From an uncultured Flavobacteriales bacterium (GTDB lineage Bacteria > Bacteroidota > Bacteroidia > Flavobacteriales_E > Vicingaceae): a stretch of 64,000 nt of DNA. Of the stretch, positions 35,181 through 44,545 are shown one piece after another. The stretch lies in NCBI GenBank assembly GCA_905479325.1, contig CAJQLW010000009.1, forward strand, positions 24,023 through 88,022. Reading direction: 5' to 3'. A program made the position numbers and the translations under genes. Numbering within the stretch: position 1 is the stretch's first letter; each line of letters starts with the position of its first letter. The notes under the pieces were generated by a model that saw only the letters and a list, made by a program, of their open reading frames with translations, was not told the DNA's origin and did no database searches.

Positions 35181-37910
35181 ATGGAAAAGATTGATTTTAA
35201 AAAAGTTCTTCCTTATATTGGAATAGTAGTTGGCTTTTTAGTTCTTGCTGCAGTTTATTTTTATCCTGTTATTGAAGGGTATCGAATAAAACAATCAGAT
35301 ATTAAGCTGAGTAAAGGAATGGCTCAAGAAATTCGGGACCACCGGGCTGTTTTAGATGAAGAGCCACTTTGGTTGGGTAACATGTTTTCAGGTATGCCTA
35401 CTTTTCAAGTGTCAACCGAGTTTCCCAATAATTTATTGCAATATATTAGCAAGGCAATTACACAAGGTATTCCTCATCCTGTAGGTATTGTTTTTGCCTA
35501 TATGATTGGCTTTTTCATTTTTTCCTTATCACTTAGAATTAACCCATTAATTTCAGCGGTTGGAGCAATAGCGTACGGATTTTCATCTTATTTTATTATT
35601 ATTCTGGAGGCGGGGCACAACACTAAAGCTTTAGCAATTGCCTATGTTCCGCCAATGCTAGCAGGATTAATAACCATGTACAGAGGTAAAGAGCTTTTGG
35701 GTTTCTTGTTAACAGCAATTTTTGTAGGATTGGAATTATTCGCCAATCACTTTCAAATTACCTATTATTCAGGGATGATTATCTTGGGAATTGTTGTTGT
35801 TAATTTGATTTCATATGCTAAGGAGAAAAATGTTGGGTTATTTTTTAAACGGTCAACTCTTTTATTGTTTGCAGCAATACTAGGTTTAGGAGCCAATGTT
35901 GGCAACCTTCTTACTACTTATGAATATTCTAAGTCTTCAACTAGAAGTAAATCTGAATTAACGATTCAACCAGATGGTACACCGAATGATGCCATTAAGA
36001 GCACAGGGTTAGATAAAGATTATATTACTCAATGGAGTTATGGCAAAGAAGAGAGTTTATCTTTATTCTTATCGGATGTGAAAGGCGGCGGTTCAGGTGC
36101 AATTATTGGGTCTGAGAAAGAAGTAGAACGATTGAGAAGAGAAAACCCTACTTTTTTTAATTTCTTAGTGTCTCAATATCAGAATAATCAAAATGTAATT
36201 AACACTTATTGGGGTAACCAACCTTTTACATCAGGGCCGGTTTATATTGGAATTATCGTTTTTGTGCTTGCCATTCTGGCTTTGTTTTTTGTGAAGGATC
36301 GGTTGATTTATTCGTTGGGTATTATTACCATATTGGCTTTGTTGCTTTCTTGGGGTAAAAATTTCATGGGTTTTACTGAGTTTTTTATTGACTATGTTCC
36401 CGGATACAACAAATTCAGGGCAGTTGCAATGTTATTGGTAGTGGTAGAATTTACCTTACCTGTATTTGCCGTTTTATTTTTATCTGAGTTGTTTCAAAAC
36501 AAAGAATCCATATTGGAACAGAAGAAAAAACTGTTTACCATTTGTGGAGCTGTGATTGCCGTTTTGTTAATTCTTTGGGTTACTCCGGATTCATTCTTAG
36601 ATTTTACAAGTGATAAAGAGGAAGCCTTGTTCGCTCAGCAAATAAGCCAAAATGCGACTCAAAAAAGCGCAATAGAAGTAGGCATAAGTCAATTGGTTGA
36701 TTATAGGGTTGACATTGTAAAATCAGATGTATTGCGTTCGATACAATTTGTGCTTGGCTTATTCTTGTTAATGGGGTTATTTTTATACAATAAGGTAAAT
36801 AAAACCATATTTATTGCAGCAGTTGGAGTATTGATTATTGCAGATTTATGGTCTGTTGACAAGAGGTACTTCAACAATGACACCGTAGCAGGTGCGGGCA
36901 GAAATTCAAAGGATAAATACGAGAAATACGAGTTACCTGAAATTAGTAAATCACCATACCAAGCGAGTGGTGTTGACAATGCCATATTGCAAAGGGAGTT
37001 GAGCTTGAATCCAAAAATTTCTGAGGCAATTAATAAGAGAGTTGCTGATGAAAAAGAGGATAAGAGAAGATTAACTAGATTAGAACTGGAAAAGCTTCAA
37101 TTTACTACCCTTATGAGAAATACTCATTATAGAGTATTAAACACTTCGTCGAGGTTAGACGAGGACGCAGGCACCGCTTATTTTCATAAAACTCTTGGTG
37201 GCTATCATGCGGCTAAAATGAAAAAATATCAAGAACTAATTGATTTTAGACTTGGTGCCGAGCACTTTCAGTTGAGACAGGCATTTGCCCAAGGTGGATC
37301 AGATCTTGTTCAACGGTACTTGCCGCAAATGAGTATAACTAATATGTTGAATGCTAAATATGTTATAGGTGCAGTAAACACACAACAAGGTCAACAATTA
37401 ACTTTTGTTGAAAATTTTAATCGAAATGGAAATGCTTGGTTTGTTGATTCTGTTCGTGTTGTTAATTCCGCTAATGATGAAATAACTACACTATTAAACA
37501 TCAACCCTAAAACTACAGCAGTTCTGCAAAATTCAGAAAATGCTAAAGTTAAAAATGTGTATTCTGCAAATACAAGCGACCAAATTTCGTTAACCTCTTA
37601 TTTGCCAAATGAGCTAAAATATAACTATCAAACTACTCAAGAACGATTTGTTATATTCTCTGAAACATATTATAAAAATGGTTGGAAAGCCTTTGTAAAC
37701 GGAGAAGAATCAGATTTCTACAAGGTCAACTATATTTTGAGGGGAATGAGTTTGCCAGCAGGTTCAGGTGAGATTGTGTTTAAGTTTAACCCATCTTCGT
37801 ATAGAATAGGAGAAACAATAAGCTTAATTAGCTCGATTGTAATTGTGCTGTTGGTGATTGGGGCATTGTACTATACAATAAAAGGAAAGAAAGCTAAAGA
37901 AGTTGCCTAA
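35181..37910 (+). CDS. YfhO-family multi-spanning membrane protein
   Basis: This 909-aa protein has about a dozen membrane helices in residues 8-590 and a large extracytoplasmic region towards the C-terminus, with a last helix near 880-900. PLWLGNMFSGMPTFQVS and EAGHNTKALAIAYVPPMLAG are typical of the YfhO family. In Gram-positive bacteria YfhO helps glycosylate lipoteichoic acid (GT-C type). Here a surface glycan or lipid role is inferred. Its 3' end overlaps the convergent GT4 gene by 17 bases. Confidence 0.85.
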   Translation: MEKIDFKKVLPYIGIVVGFLVLAAVYFYPVIEGYRIKQSDIKLSKGMAQEIRDHRAVLDEEPLWLGNMFSGMPTFQVSTEFPNNLLQYISKAITQGIPHPVGIVFAYMIGFFIFSLSLRINPLISAVGAIAYGFSSYFIIILEAGHNTKALAIAYVPPMLAGLITMYRGKELLGFLLTAIFVGLELFANHFQITYYSGMIILGIVVVNLISYAKEKNVGLFFKRSTLLLFAAILGLGANVGNLLTTYEYSKSSTRSKSELTIQPDGTPNDAIKSTGLDKDYITQWSYGKEESLSLFLSDVKGGGSGAIIGSEKEVERLRRENPTFFNFLVSQYQNNQNVINTYWGNQPFTSGPVYIGIIVFVLAILALFFVKDRLIYSLGIITILALLLSWGKNFMGFTEFFIDYVPGYNKFRAVAMLLVVVEFTLPVFAVLFLSELFQNKESILEQKKKLFTICGAVIAVLLILWVTPDSFLDFTSDKEEALFAQQISQNATQKSAIEVGISQLVDYRVDIVKSDVLRSIQFVLGLFLLMGLFLYNKVNKTIFIAAVGVLIIADLWSVDKRYFNNDTVAGAGRNSKDKYEKYELPEISKSPYQASGVDNAILQRELSLNPKISEAINKRVADEKEDKRRLTRLELEKLQFTTLMRNTHYRVLNTSSRLDEDAGTAYFHKTLGGYHAAKMKKYQELIDFRLGAEHFQLRQAFAQGGSDLVQRYLPQMSITNMLNAKYVIGAVNTQQGQQLTFVENFNRNGNAWFVDSVRVVNSANDEITTLLNINPKTTAVLQNSENAKVKNVYSANTSDQISLTSYLPNELKYNYQTTQERFVIFSETYYKNGWKAFVNGEESDFYKVNYILRGMSLPAGSGEIVFKFNPSSYRIGETISLISSIVIVLLVIGALYYTIKGKKAKEVA

Positions 37911-39171
37911 TTTGTTCTGCTTGATTTTTTCTGGAATAATGAGACAGTGCAACACTATCAATTTTAGGGTAGTTTGATTCTACTTTACGCGTGATTAAGT
38001 TAAAAATATAGTCTGTTATTTTAGACTTATCATTTCTGTCGAATGTTTTGCCGGCATTGCATTCTTTTAAAATTTGATTAACATCACTGTTTTCAGGACC
38101 TAAAGCAATTGTTTGGTTACCGGATGCCATGTATTCAAATAGCTTACCGGGCGTTATTCCTTCTGATAATTTTACATCAGGAATAACCAGAAGCAATAAA
38201 TCTGATTGTTGCTGAATTTTAGAAACTTGTTCATGTGGAACTGTCTCAACATATTCGACGTTTAACTTAAGTTGCTCAATGTATTTTTTTATTTCAGCTG
38301 AAGTTGTTCCGACAATTTGAAGCAGGATGTTATCCTTTTTGCAATCATTTAACGCATCAAAGAAAATGAAGGGATTGTATTGCGTTGACATGGTTCCTGT
38401 ATAGCAGATTATAAACTGTTCTATAGACGATTGTGTTTTACTTTTTTCTTTAAAATCATCGGGATCGAAACCATTCGGTATTACCGAAAATTTTTCTTCT
38501 TTAACTTTTTCTGTTTTGTTTAAGAATATTGATTTAAAACCATTACTAACGGTAATAATACGATCACTTTGTTCAATAACTTTTTTTTCTAGTTTTTGAT
38601 CTATTTTAGCTGAAATGGCAGTATGTCTTAAAAGTTTATAATAGTAAATGTCTGTCCAAGGGTCTCTGAAGTCAACAATCCAATTTATGGATAGCCTCTT
38701 TTTTAGCTCTAGCCCTATTAACTGTGTTGAATGCGGAGGACTAGTTGTAATTATAGAGTGTATCGAATATTCTTTGATAATCTCAATCGCTTTCTTTACC
38801 GCATATTTTTTCCAGCCTTTCCTTGGGTCAGGAATGAATAGGTTACTGCGCAGGGCATTTACGGCTTTTTGGATAACGCTGCTATTGTTTACGTTTGAAA
38901 AACCTGCGGTAGGAACGTTCTTTTTTCCCGCTAATTTAGAATAGTAATTTATTATTTCAAAACTATCAGAGTAGTGTACAATTATCTTAGGATGAATGTC
39001 CTGAGTTAAGGAATTATCAATAGATGTGTAGCTTGCTTTTTTTGGGTCTACCGTTAAGATGTGTACTTCTACATTGCTCTTAGCGAGGTATTTAGAAAGT
39101 TTTAACCACCGTTGCACACCGGCTCCGCCACTTGGAGGCCAGTAATAAGATATGATTAAAACTTTTTTCAA
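37894..39171 (-). CDS. Family 4 glycosyltransferase (GT-B)
   Basis: This 425-aa retaining GT-B enzyme opens with ISYYWPPSGGAGVQRWLKL (acceptor-side Gly loop). The donor-binding second half has VIPNGFDPDDF, ICYTGTMSTQYNP and the SEGITPGKLFEYMASGNQTIALGP E-x7-E region. It adds a sugar from an NDP donor to a surface glycan. Its ATG overlaps the stop of the SGNH-like gene by 4 bases, so it is in one unit with that gene and the MBOAT gene. Confidence 0.87.
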   Translation of the reverse strand: MKKVLIISYYWPPSGGAGVQRWLKLSKYLAKSNVEVHILTVDPKKASYTSIDNSLTQDIHPKIIVHYSDSFEIINYYSKLAGKKNVPTAGFSNVNNSSVIQKAVNALRSNLFIPDPRKGWKKYAVKKAIEIIKEYSIHSIITTSPPHSTQLIGLELKKRLSINWIVDFRDPWTDIYYYKLLRHTAISAKIDQKLEKKVIEQSDRIITVSNGFKSIFLNKTEKVKEEKFSVIPNGFDPDDFKEKSKTQSSIEQFIICYTGTMSTQYNPFIFFDALNDCKKDNILLQIVGTTSAEIKKYIEQLKLNVEYVETVPHEQVSKIQQQSDLLLLVIPDVKLSEGITPGKLFEYMASGNQTIALGPENSDVNQILKECNAGKTFDRNDKSKITDYIFNLITRKVESNYPKIDSVALSHYSRKNQAEQIRQLL

Positions 39172-40142
39172 TTGAATGCTGCTTGTTTATTTAATGTCTT
39201 GATCCATTTTCCTATTTTCATTGATACTATTTTGGATGATGATTTTTCTAAATGATTTCCATCAGTAAATTTAAAATTATGGTCCAAATTAGTCATGTCA
39301 TAAAACCCATTACTTAATGAAATGGCTTCAGTCATGATGATATCAAAATCAGGCATATAATTTTGTTCAATTTGCAACATCTCCTCGTGTACGGGTAATC
39401 TTACCAAATACACGTCACCTTGTTTTTTTAACAAGCTTATTATCTTTAATAAGAAACTCATTCTGTGTTCAGAAACTTTACTGCTATCTGCTAGTTCTTG
39501 GTATAACTTTAATTTTTCAGATGTCTTTTTTGCTACAACATTTTCATCTAAAGATGCGTAAACCTTTAAGTAACCATCTTGATTAATAAATGAAAATGAA
39601 CCGGCGAAGTTTTTATTTAATTTTTTAGCATTTTTGATGAGTAAACTGGTTTCTGCTCTTTTCATGATAATATTACCCCACCCATCAGGGTATTTGTCAT
39701 ATAAATATTCAAAATTAGGATGCGAAGTAACATTGTCTAGCTGAAACAAAACACTTGAGTGATCTAATTTTTCTATTGAATATAAAAATTGGTTCTCGCT
39801 AATAGACCAAGGGTCAATCGAAATAATTGAGTACTTACCGGCTTGCTCCGACGATATTTTTTTTGCAATTGCATCATAATACACCTTACCAAATGGAGAT
39901 GAAGATAATGTAAAAGCAAAATTGTAAAGCTTTGGCTCTTGTATGCCTATAGTGGAATCAACTATCGAAGGAACAATGCCCTGCAGAGCTCTAGATGTTC
40001 CAATAACAAGACTGTTTTTGTGGCCATTAGACAATTTTCCATAATAATCATCTATATACGAATTAGCACAAAATGAAAATAGAAGGTGTATAATTAGAAC
40101 AATTAGACTAAAAAGGAAGGTGTTTTTTAAAAATTTGCTCAT
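39168..40142 (-). CDS. SGNH-like membrane-anchored protein, MBOAT partner
   Basis: This 324-aa protein has an N-terminal membrane anchor (about 7-26). SLVIGTSRALQGIVPS places a Ser after Gly-Thr as in block I of SGNH/GDSL-type esterases, and FTDGNHLEKSSSKIVS near the C-terminus matches the D-x-x-H block V. In alginate and related systems such an SGNH protein (AlgX/AlgJ-like) works with an MBOAT protein to O-acylate a polysaccharide in the periplasm. The MBOAT gene lies immediately upstream with no gap, which supports this role; the assignment is inferred. Confidence 0.65.
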   Translation of the reverse strand: MSKFLKNTFLFSLIVLIIHLLFSFCANSYIDDYYGKLSNGHKNSLVIGTSRALQGIVPSIVDSTIGIQEPKLYNFAFTLSSSPFGKVYYDAIAKKISSEQAGKYSIISIDPWSISENQFLYSIEKLDHSSVLFQLDNVTSHPNFEYLYDKYPDGWGNIIMKRAETSLLIKNAKKLNKNFAGSFSFINQDGYLKVYASLDENVVAKKTSEKLKLYQELADSSKVSEHRMSFLLKIISLLKKQGDVYLVRLPVHEEMLQIEQNYMPDFDIIMTEAISLSNGFYDMTNLDHNFKFTDGNHLEKSSSKIVSMKIGKWIKTLNKQAAFN

Positions 40143-41591
40143 TTAGAATTGAAAATATATAAATTCACTTTCTCCAAAATATCCGAATGTAATAATTAAC
40201 AAAAGAACAGCAGTATAAACTATCCATCGAATAGGTTTAGAATAATGACGAATTTCTAAGCCAAACTCTTTATCTCTGTGAATCCATTCGACAATGATTA
40301 AAAAGCATATTAAGCCCAAGGTATAAATCATTTTTATTTTGGGAGTTAAAATACTTGGTATCGTAAAGAATGAAGATGAGAAAATGTTGTTAATGATTAG
40401 AAAAGTATCGTTCAAGTCTTTTGCTCTAAAAAATATCCAAGCGATGACCACCAAGGAGAATGTGACTAGTATTTGAAAAAATTCTCGGTAGTTGGGTAGC
40501 ACTCTATTTAAGGCGACAACCTCAATGTTATTTCTATTCTGTTTCATTAGTAATAAGGGAAGAAATAAAAATGCATTTAAGGCTCCCCATAATATAAAAT
40601 TCCAACTGGCACCATGCCAGAATCCACTCACTAAGAATATGATGAAGATATTTCTGATTTTTTTTGATTTGCTTCCTTGACTTCCTCCTAGAGGGATGTA
40701 TACGTAATCTCTAAACCAAGTAGACAATGAGATATGCCATCTTCTCCAAAATTCAGCGATATCTCTAGAAAAATAAGGAAAAGCAAAGTTTTTCATTAAA
40801 TTAAAACCAAATAATCTCGCCGTACCAATAGCAATATCAGAATATCCTGAGAAATCGCAATAGATTTGGAATGTAAAAAATAACGCCCCTAAAAACAATG
40901 TACTGCCATCATATAATTCGGGGTTATCAAAAATTTGATTGGCAAATAGGGCACAGTTATCGGCGATTACAACTTTCTTGAATAATCCCCATAAAATTTG
41001 TCTCATTCCACTAGAAGCTTCGGGATAGCTGAATTTCCTATTAGATAAAAATTGAGGGATCAAGTTTGTTGCTCTTTCAATTGGGCCTGCAACAAGTTGA
41101 GGGAAAAAACTCACAAATGCAGCAAATGAAACAAAATCAGTAGTAGGATTTAGTTTTTTATTGTAAACATCAATTGTATAACTTAAGGTTTGGAATGAGT
41201 AAAAACTAATTCCAACTGGTAGTATTAAATCTAGAGAACTGACACTAAACTCTACGCCGATTAAAGTGAATGCTTGTATAAAGTTGTCAATAAAGAAGTT
41301 GTAATATTTAAATACTCCTAACAATCCAAGATTTACAGCTATACTTGTCCAAAGATAAACTCTCCGGTAGAGCGGGGACTTTTCTTTCTTTAGTTTAAGG
41401 CCAATTGTAAAATCGACAACTGTACTTAATAAAATAAGCAGCAAAAAAGTCCAATCCCACCAGCCATAAAATAGATAGCTAGCGGCAACAATTAAAAGGT
41501 TTTGTGACCTTAGGCTTTTATTAGTTAGAAACCAATAGGCGACAAACACAATTGGTAAAAATATTGCAAAATCGATGGAATTAAACAACAT
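40143..41591 (-). CDS. MBOAT O-acyltransferase, AlgI-like
   Basis: This 482-aa multi-spanning membrane protein has FWRRWHISLSTWFRDYVYIPLGGS and VSGFWHGASWNFILWGALNA, which holds the essential MBOAT His (about residue 325). It should move acyl groups, most often acetyl, across the inner membrane to its partner for O-acylation of a polysaccharide. The length and N-terminal segment (FNSIDFAIFLPIVFVAYW) match AlgI/DltB-type proteins. It lies 101 bases after the aminotransferase gene of the nonulosonic-acid cluster, with which it is co-oriented. Confidence 0.92.
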   Translation of the reverse strand: MLFNSIDFAIFLPIVFVAYWFLTNKSLRSQNLLIVAASYLFYGWWDWTFLLLILLSTVVDFTIGLKLKKEKSPLYRRVYLWTSIAVNLGLLGVFKYYNFFIDNFIQAFTLIGVEFSVSSLDLILPVGISFYSFQTLSYTIDVYNKKLNPTTDFVSFAAFVSFFPQLVAGPIERATNLIPQFLSNRKFSYPEASSGMRQILWGLFKKVVIADNCALFANQIFDNPELYDGSTLFLGALFFTFQIYCDFSGYSDIAIGTARLFGFNLMKNFAFPYFSRDIAEFWRRWHISLSTWFRDYVYIPLGGSQGSKSKKIRNIFIIFLVSGFWHGASWNFILWGALNAFLFLPLLLMKQNRNNIEVVALNRVLPNYREFFQILVTFSLVVIAWIFFRAKDLNDTFLIINNIFSSSFFTIPSILTPKIKMIYTLGLICFLIIVEWIHRDKEFGLEIRHYSKPIRWIVYTAVLLLIITFGYFGESEFIYFQF

Positions 41592-41632
41592 GGTATTGAA
41601 GCCTGTTTAGATACATTTTTTCAAAAATTAGC

Positions 41633-41660
41633 ATTATTATTGATGCAATGCAATAATAAT
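41633..41660 (-). terminator. AT-rich hairpin after the nonulosonate operon
   Basis: ATTATTATTG pairs with CAATAATAAT (10 bp, loop ATGCAATG). It sits between the CBS-aminotransferase stop and the MBOAT start. On the minus strand GCTAATTTTT follows, so it may be a weak terminator that partly separates the two gene groups. Confidence 0.4.
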
Positions 41661-41692
41661 AGATTTTAGCAGAAACATTTGGCCGAGGTAAT

Positions 41693-43087
41693 TTACAGAT
41701 CCGATAAAATACTAGCTATTCTTTTGTAATCAATATCTTTTACAGTAGGTAGGTTTAATCCTATTTTAGATATTATTAGTGCATTTTTATTTGAGAATAA
41801 GTACTTGCTGTACACTGGCATTTCCGATAAGCAATAAAAGAATGGTCTAACATCAATGTTGTTTGAAGTTAAACGTGCCATTACTTGCTCTCGTTTATCA
41901 GTTGTGCAACTCATAAGCCAAACCACCTTTCTATTTTGCCTATATGTTTTTTGCCATTGAAACAAGTTTAAGTGATCGAGGTGTTTAATGTAGTCTTTCT
42001 CAATTTGGTCATTTCGGTCTAAAATCCATTCAATTTTTTCCAACTGTGCGCAGCCGATTGCTGCTTGTAGGTTAGTCATTCTGTAATTGAATCCAATATC
42101 ATCGTGCCAATAACGCTTTTCTTTGCTCATTCCATGATCTCTGAGTTTCCTCATTGTAGTGTCTAACTCCTTAGAGTTAGTTACGCACATACCACCTTCA
42201 CCTGTGGTTATTATTTTATTTGCAAAAAAGGAGAAAGTAGCTATATCTCCGAAACTTCCAACTCGCTGACCTTTAAATTCTGCGCCATGAGCTTCTGCAC
42301 AATCCTCTATCACTTTAAGGTTATGCTTTTGGGCAATATCCATTATTTTATCCATTTCACACGCTTGCCCATAAACATGAACAGGAATGATTGCTTTGGT
42401 TTTTGAGGTAATCGCTTTTTCAATTTCTTCCGGAAATATGGTCCATGTAATAGGATCTATATCTACAATAACTGGAGTAGCGTTTGCATATAGGACCGCA
42501 TTTATGGTAGCGGCAAATGTTAAATCAGGTACAATTACTTCGTCGCCGGGGCCTATACCTAATGCTACTAGTGCCAGATGAATAGCAACAGTTCCGTTAG
42601 AAGTTGCTACTCCATGTTTTACATTGCAGAACTCCGAGAATTCTTCTTCAAAGCGATCAATGTATTTTCCTCTGCTCGAAATCCATGTAGATGAAAATGC
42701 ATCGAGTAGATACTCTAATTCTTTGTTTTCCAGTGTTGGCTCGGCAACTGGTGTAAATTTTGTTTTATGCTTAAACTCGAAATAATCAATTAGTTCATTG
42801 CTAGAATTAACTATTGGTATTATGTTGATTTTATTGTTGGTCTTTTTTAGTAACTCATCAAAATTTTCTCCCTCTTTAGCAGAAACGAAATCCCCTAAAT
42901 CCTCCTGAAGTAATAAATCTTCTAACCCTTTTCCGTTTAACAATAGTCGTCTAAAGTCACCGTCAGTTACTATACCAACGAGTTTATTGTTACCATCTTC
43001 AATAAAGGCAGTGCCATACGGTACTTCATTTATGGCTTCTAACAGAACTCTTAGGTTCGAGCCAACTTTACATTTTGATTTATTCAT
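41693..43087 (-). CDS. CBS-domain pair fused to DegT/DnrJ/EryC1 aminotransferase
   Basis: In this 464-aa protein, residues 1-110 form a CBS-pair-like module (LVGIVTDGDFRRLLL, NIIPIVNSSNELIDYF). From about 115 onward is a complete sugar aminotransferase: SNGTVAIHLALVALG, EVIVPDLTFAAT, PVHVYGQACEM, IEDCAEAHGAEFKG, and SFFANKIITTGEGGM with PLP Lys 291. The enzyme half resembles perosamine synthase/LegC-type transaminases that put an amino group on C4 of an NDP-4-keto-6-deoxy sugar. CBS modules bind adenosyl compounds and usually regulate; in legionaminate pathways one is known on the PtmE nucleotidyltransferase. The fusion here is unusual. It overlaps the TIM-barrel gene by 8 bases. Confidence 0.85.
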   Translation of the reverse strand: MNKSKCKVGSNLRVLLEAINEVPYGTAFIEDGNNKLVGIVTDGDFRRLLLNGKGLEDLLLQEDLGDFVSAKEGENFDELLKKTNNKINIIPIVNSSNELIDYFEFKHKTKFTPVAEPTLENKELEYLLDAFSSTWISSRGKYIDRFEEEFSEFCNVKHGVATSNGTVAIHLALVALGIGPGDEVIVPDLTFAATINAVLYANATPVIVDIDPITWTIFPEEIEKAITSKTKAIIPVHVYGQACEMDKIMDIAQKHNLKVIEDCAEAHGAEFKGQRVGSFGDIATFSFFANKIITTGEGGMCVTNSKELDTTMRKLRDHGMSKEKRYWHDDIGFNYRMTNLQAAIGCAQLEKIEWILDRNDQIEKDYIKHLDHLNLFQWQKTYRQNRKVVWLMSCTTDKREQVMARLTSNNIDVRPFFYCLSEMPVYSKYLFSNKNALIISKIGLNLPTVKDIDYKRIASILSDL

Positions 43088-43943
43088 TGCACTTATTTAA
43101 TTTTTCAAGAACTCTGTACGTACTTTTTATTGCATCCATTCCTGAGTATACTTCAATGGTTACTGCTTTGTTTGGCTGCCAATACTTTTCTATTACGCCA
43201 AACAATTCGGAACCATCTTTCAGCTCTAGGTTAGTATCACTTTTACCATCATTATCACTTATGTGAAAGTAATCAGTTTGTGAATATAATTTTTCAAACT
43301 CTTCCTCAAAATTAAGTGCAAGAGTGTTGCAGCTTACTTTTAAGTGAGCAGCATCAAGTAAGACGCCTATATTCTTTGGTCGGGTAAAGTGGTCAAGGTT
43401 TTTGCTTGAAGTAAAAAAGAATGGATCTGTATTGTTGAACGATTTATAATTCGCTTCTGATAAAACATTATTTTCTACATACAGTTTTATTCTATTGTTG
43501 TTGTATACCAATACTTTCTCTAAGTTTATTTCGAATTGCTTGATTGATCTTGTTTGGTCAAACAATTCAACTTTTTCAATTTTTTTGCCAATTTGCTTTA
43601 ACGGAATATTGAGTAAGAAACCGGCATGGAAGGCATATTTATCAGCCCCTAATGCTACCGACCAATCGATTGCTTTTTTAATATGTTCAAGACTGTAGTT
43701 TGAAATTTCAGGTTGTAAAGAGGCTAGATTCAGAACAAATGGAGTTTCTGGGGTAGGGAAATAATTATGAAGTAGGAAATTGATGTTAAACTCTTTTTTC
43801 AAATCTATCAGCTTAGCTAATGCATTTTCGTCGTACTTGGTTCCTCCAGAAAGTTCAATGTTTGTAAATCCTTGGTTAACTAGTAATTTAACTGCATCTT
43901 CAATAGCATTGGCTTTAACGCATGAGCTTGAAACGTATATCAT
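43080..43943 (-). CDS. Xylose-isomerase-like TIM-barrel sugar isomerase/epimerase
   Basis: This 287-aa protein is of the AP-endonuclease-2/sugar phosphate isomerase type. Metal-ligand strands are KLYVENN (Glu), GVLLDAAHLKVSC (Asp, His), DYFHISDNDG (His) and VTIEVYSG (Glu). It should bind a divalent metal and shift or epimerise a keto/aldo sugar. It is locked between neuD-like and aminotransferase genes by 4- and 8-base overlaps, so it is part of the nonulosonate pathway. It might stand in for the missing 2-epimerase step, but that is a guess. Confidence 0.72.
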   Translation of the reverse strand: MIYVSSSCVKANAIEDAVKLLVNQGFTNIELSGGTKYDENALAKLIDLKKEFNINFLLHNYFPTPETPFVLNLASLQPEISNYSLEHIKKAIDWSVALGADKYAFHAGFLLNIPLKQIGKKIEKVELFDQTRSIKQFEINLEKVLVYNNNRIKLYVENNVLSEANYKSFNNTDPFFFTSSKNLDHFTRPKNIGVLLDAAHLKVSCNTLALNFEEEFEKLYSQTDYFHISDNDGKSDTNLELKDGSELFGVIEKYWQPNKAVTIEVYSGMDAIKSTYRVLEKLNKCNE

Positions 43944-44545
43944 TTGTCTAGCTTTTTAGCGGGTATTCCAACATAGGTTCCTGGCGTATCAATATTTTTG
44001 GTTACCACAGCGCCTGCTCCAAGAACTACATTGTCACAAATGGAAATATTTGGAAGCACTACAGCACCGGCCCCAATGAAACAATTATCTCCAATTTTAA
44101 CTCGTCCACAAATAGAGACATTCACAGTAATTATTGTATTGTTCCCAATTGAAGCCTCATGTTCTACCATGGTTCCTGAGTAGATAATATTGTGATTGCC
44201 TATACGAGAAGTAGGAGTGAGGTAACTGTTTGAAGATATCTGATTTGCTGTACCAATATTCTTGGTTTCTATATTGGCGTTGGGGTGTATAATGTTGTGG
44301 TCAAATAATCTATCGAAATAAAGGTTCAAATATTTCAATTTACCTTCAACATCACCTTTGCTAATTATGACTTTAACTTCTGGAGGTAACTCTGACAATT
44401 TAAAAACAGGGTAACCTACTATTTTTTCGCCATCAGAGCGGACAGATTCATCGTAAATCCCAATTAGTTTAATTGATACTAATTCTAGGATGTTTATTAA
44501 GGTTCTTGTGTGTCCTCCTGCACCAATTATCGCTACTGAATTCAT
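43940..44545 (-). CDS. neuD: NeuD/PglD-like sugar O/N-acetyltransferase
   Basis: This 201-aa protein has an N-terminal Rossmann-like part with AIIGAGGHTRTLINILE and a left-handed beta-helix of hexapeptide repeats (about 85-190: IGNHNIIYSGTMVEHEA, IGDNCFIGAGAVVLPNI). This is the build of NeuD and PglD, acetyl-CoA-dependent enzymes that acetylate sialic acids or the C4 amine of diamino sugars. With an aminotransferase in the same operon, N-acetylation of the new amine (LegH/PglD role) is plausible. Overlaps both neighbours by 4 bases. Confidence 0.85.
   Translation of the reverse strand: MNSVAIIGAGGHTRTLINILELVSIKLIGIYDESVRSDGEKIVGYPVFKLSELPPEVKVIISKGDVEGKLKYLNLYFDRLFDHNIIHPNANIETKNIGTANQISSNSYLTPTSRIGNHNIIYSGTMVEHEASIGNNTIITVNVSICGRVKIGDNCFIGAGAVVLPNISICDNVVLGAGAVVTKNIDTPGTYVGIPAKKLDK

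Noticed and set aside
37894..37910. Misannotated end of either YfhO or the GT4 protein because of the 17-base overlap
   Set aside because: Both C-termini look normal in sequence, and short convergent overlaps occur elsewhere in this window (9259-9266, 49527-49534, 56735-56738).
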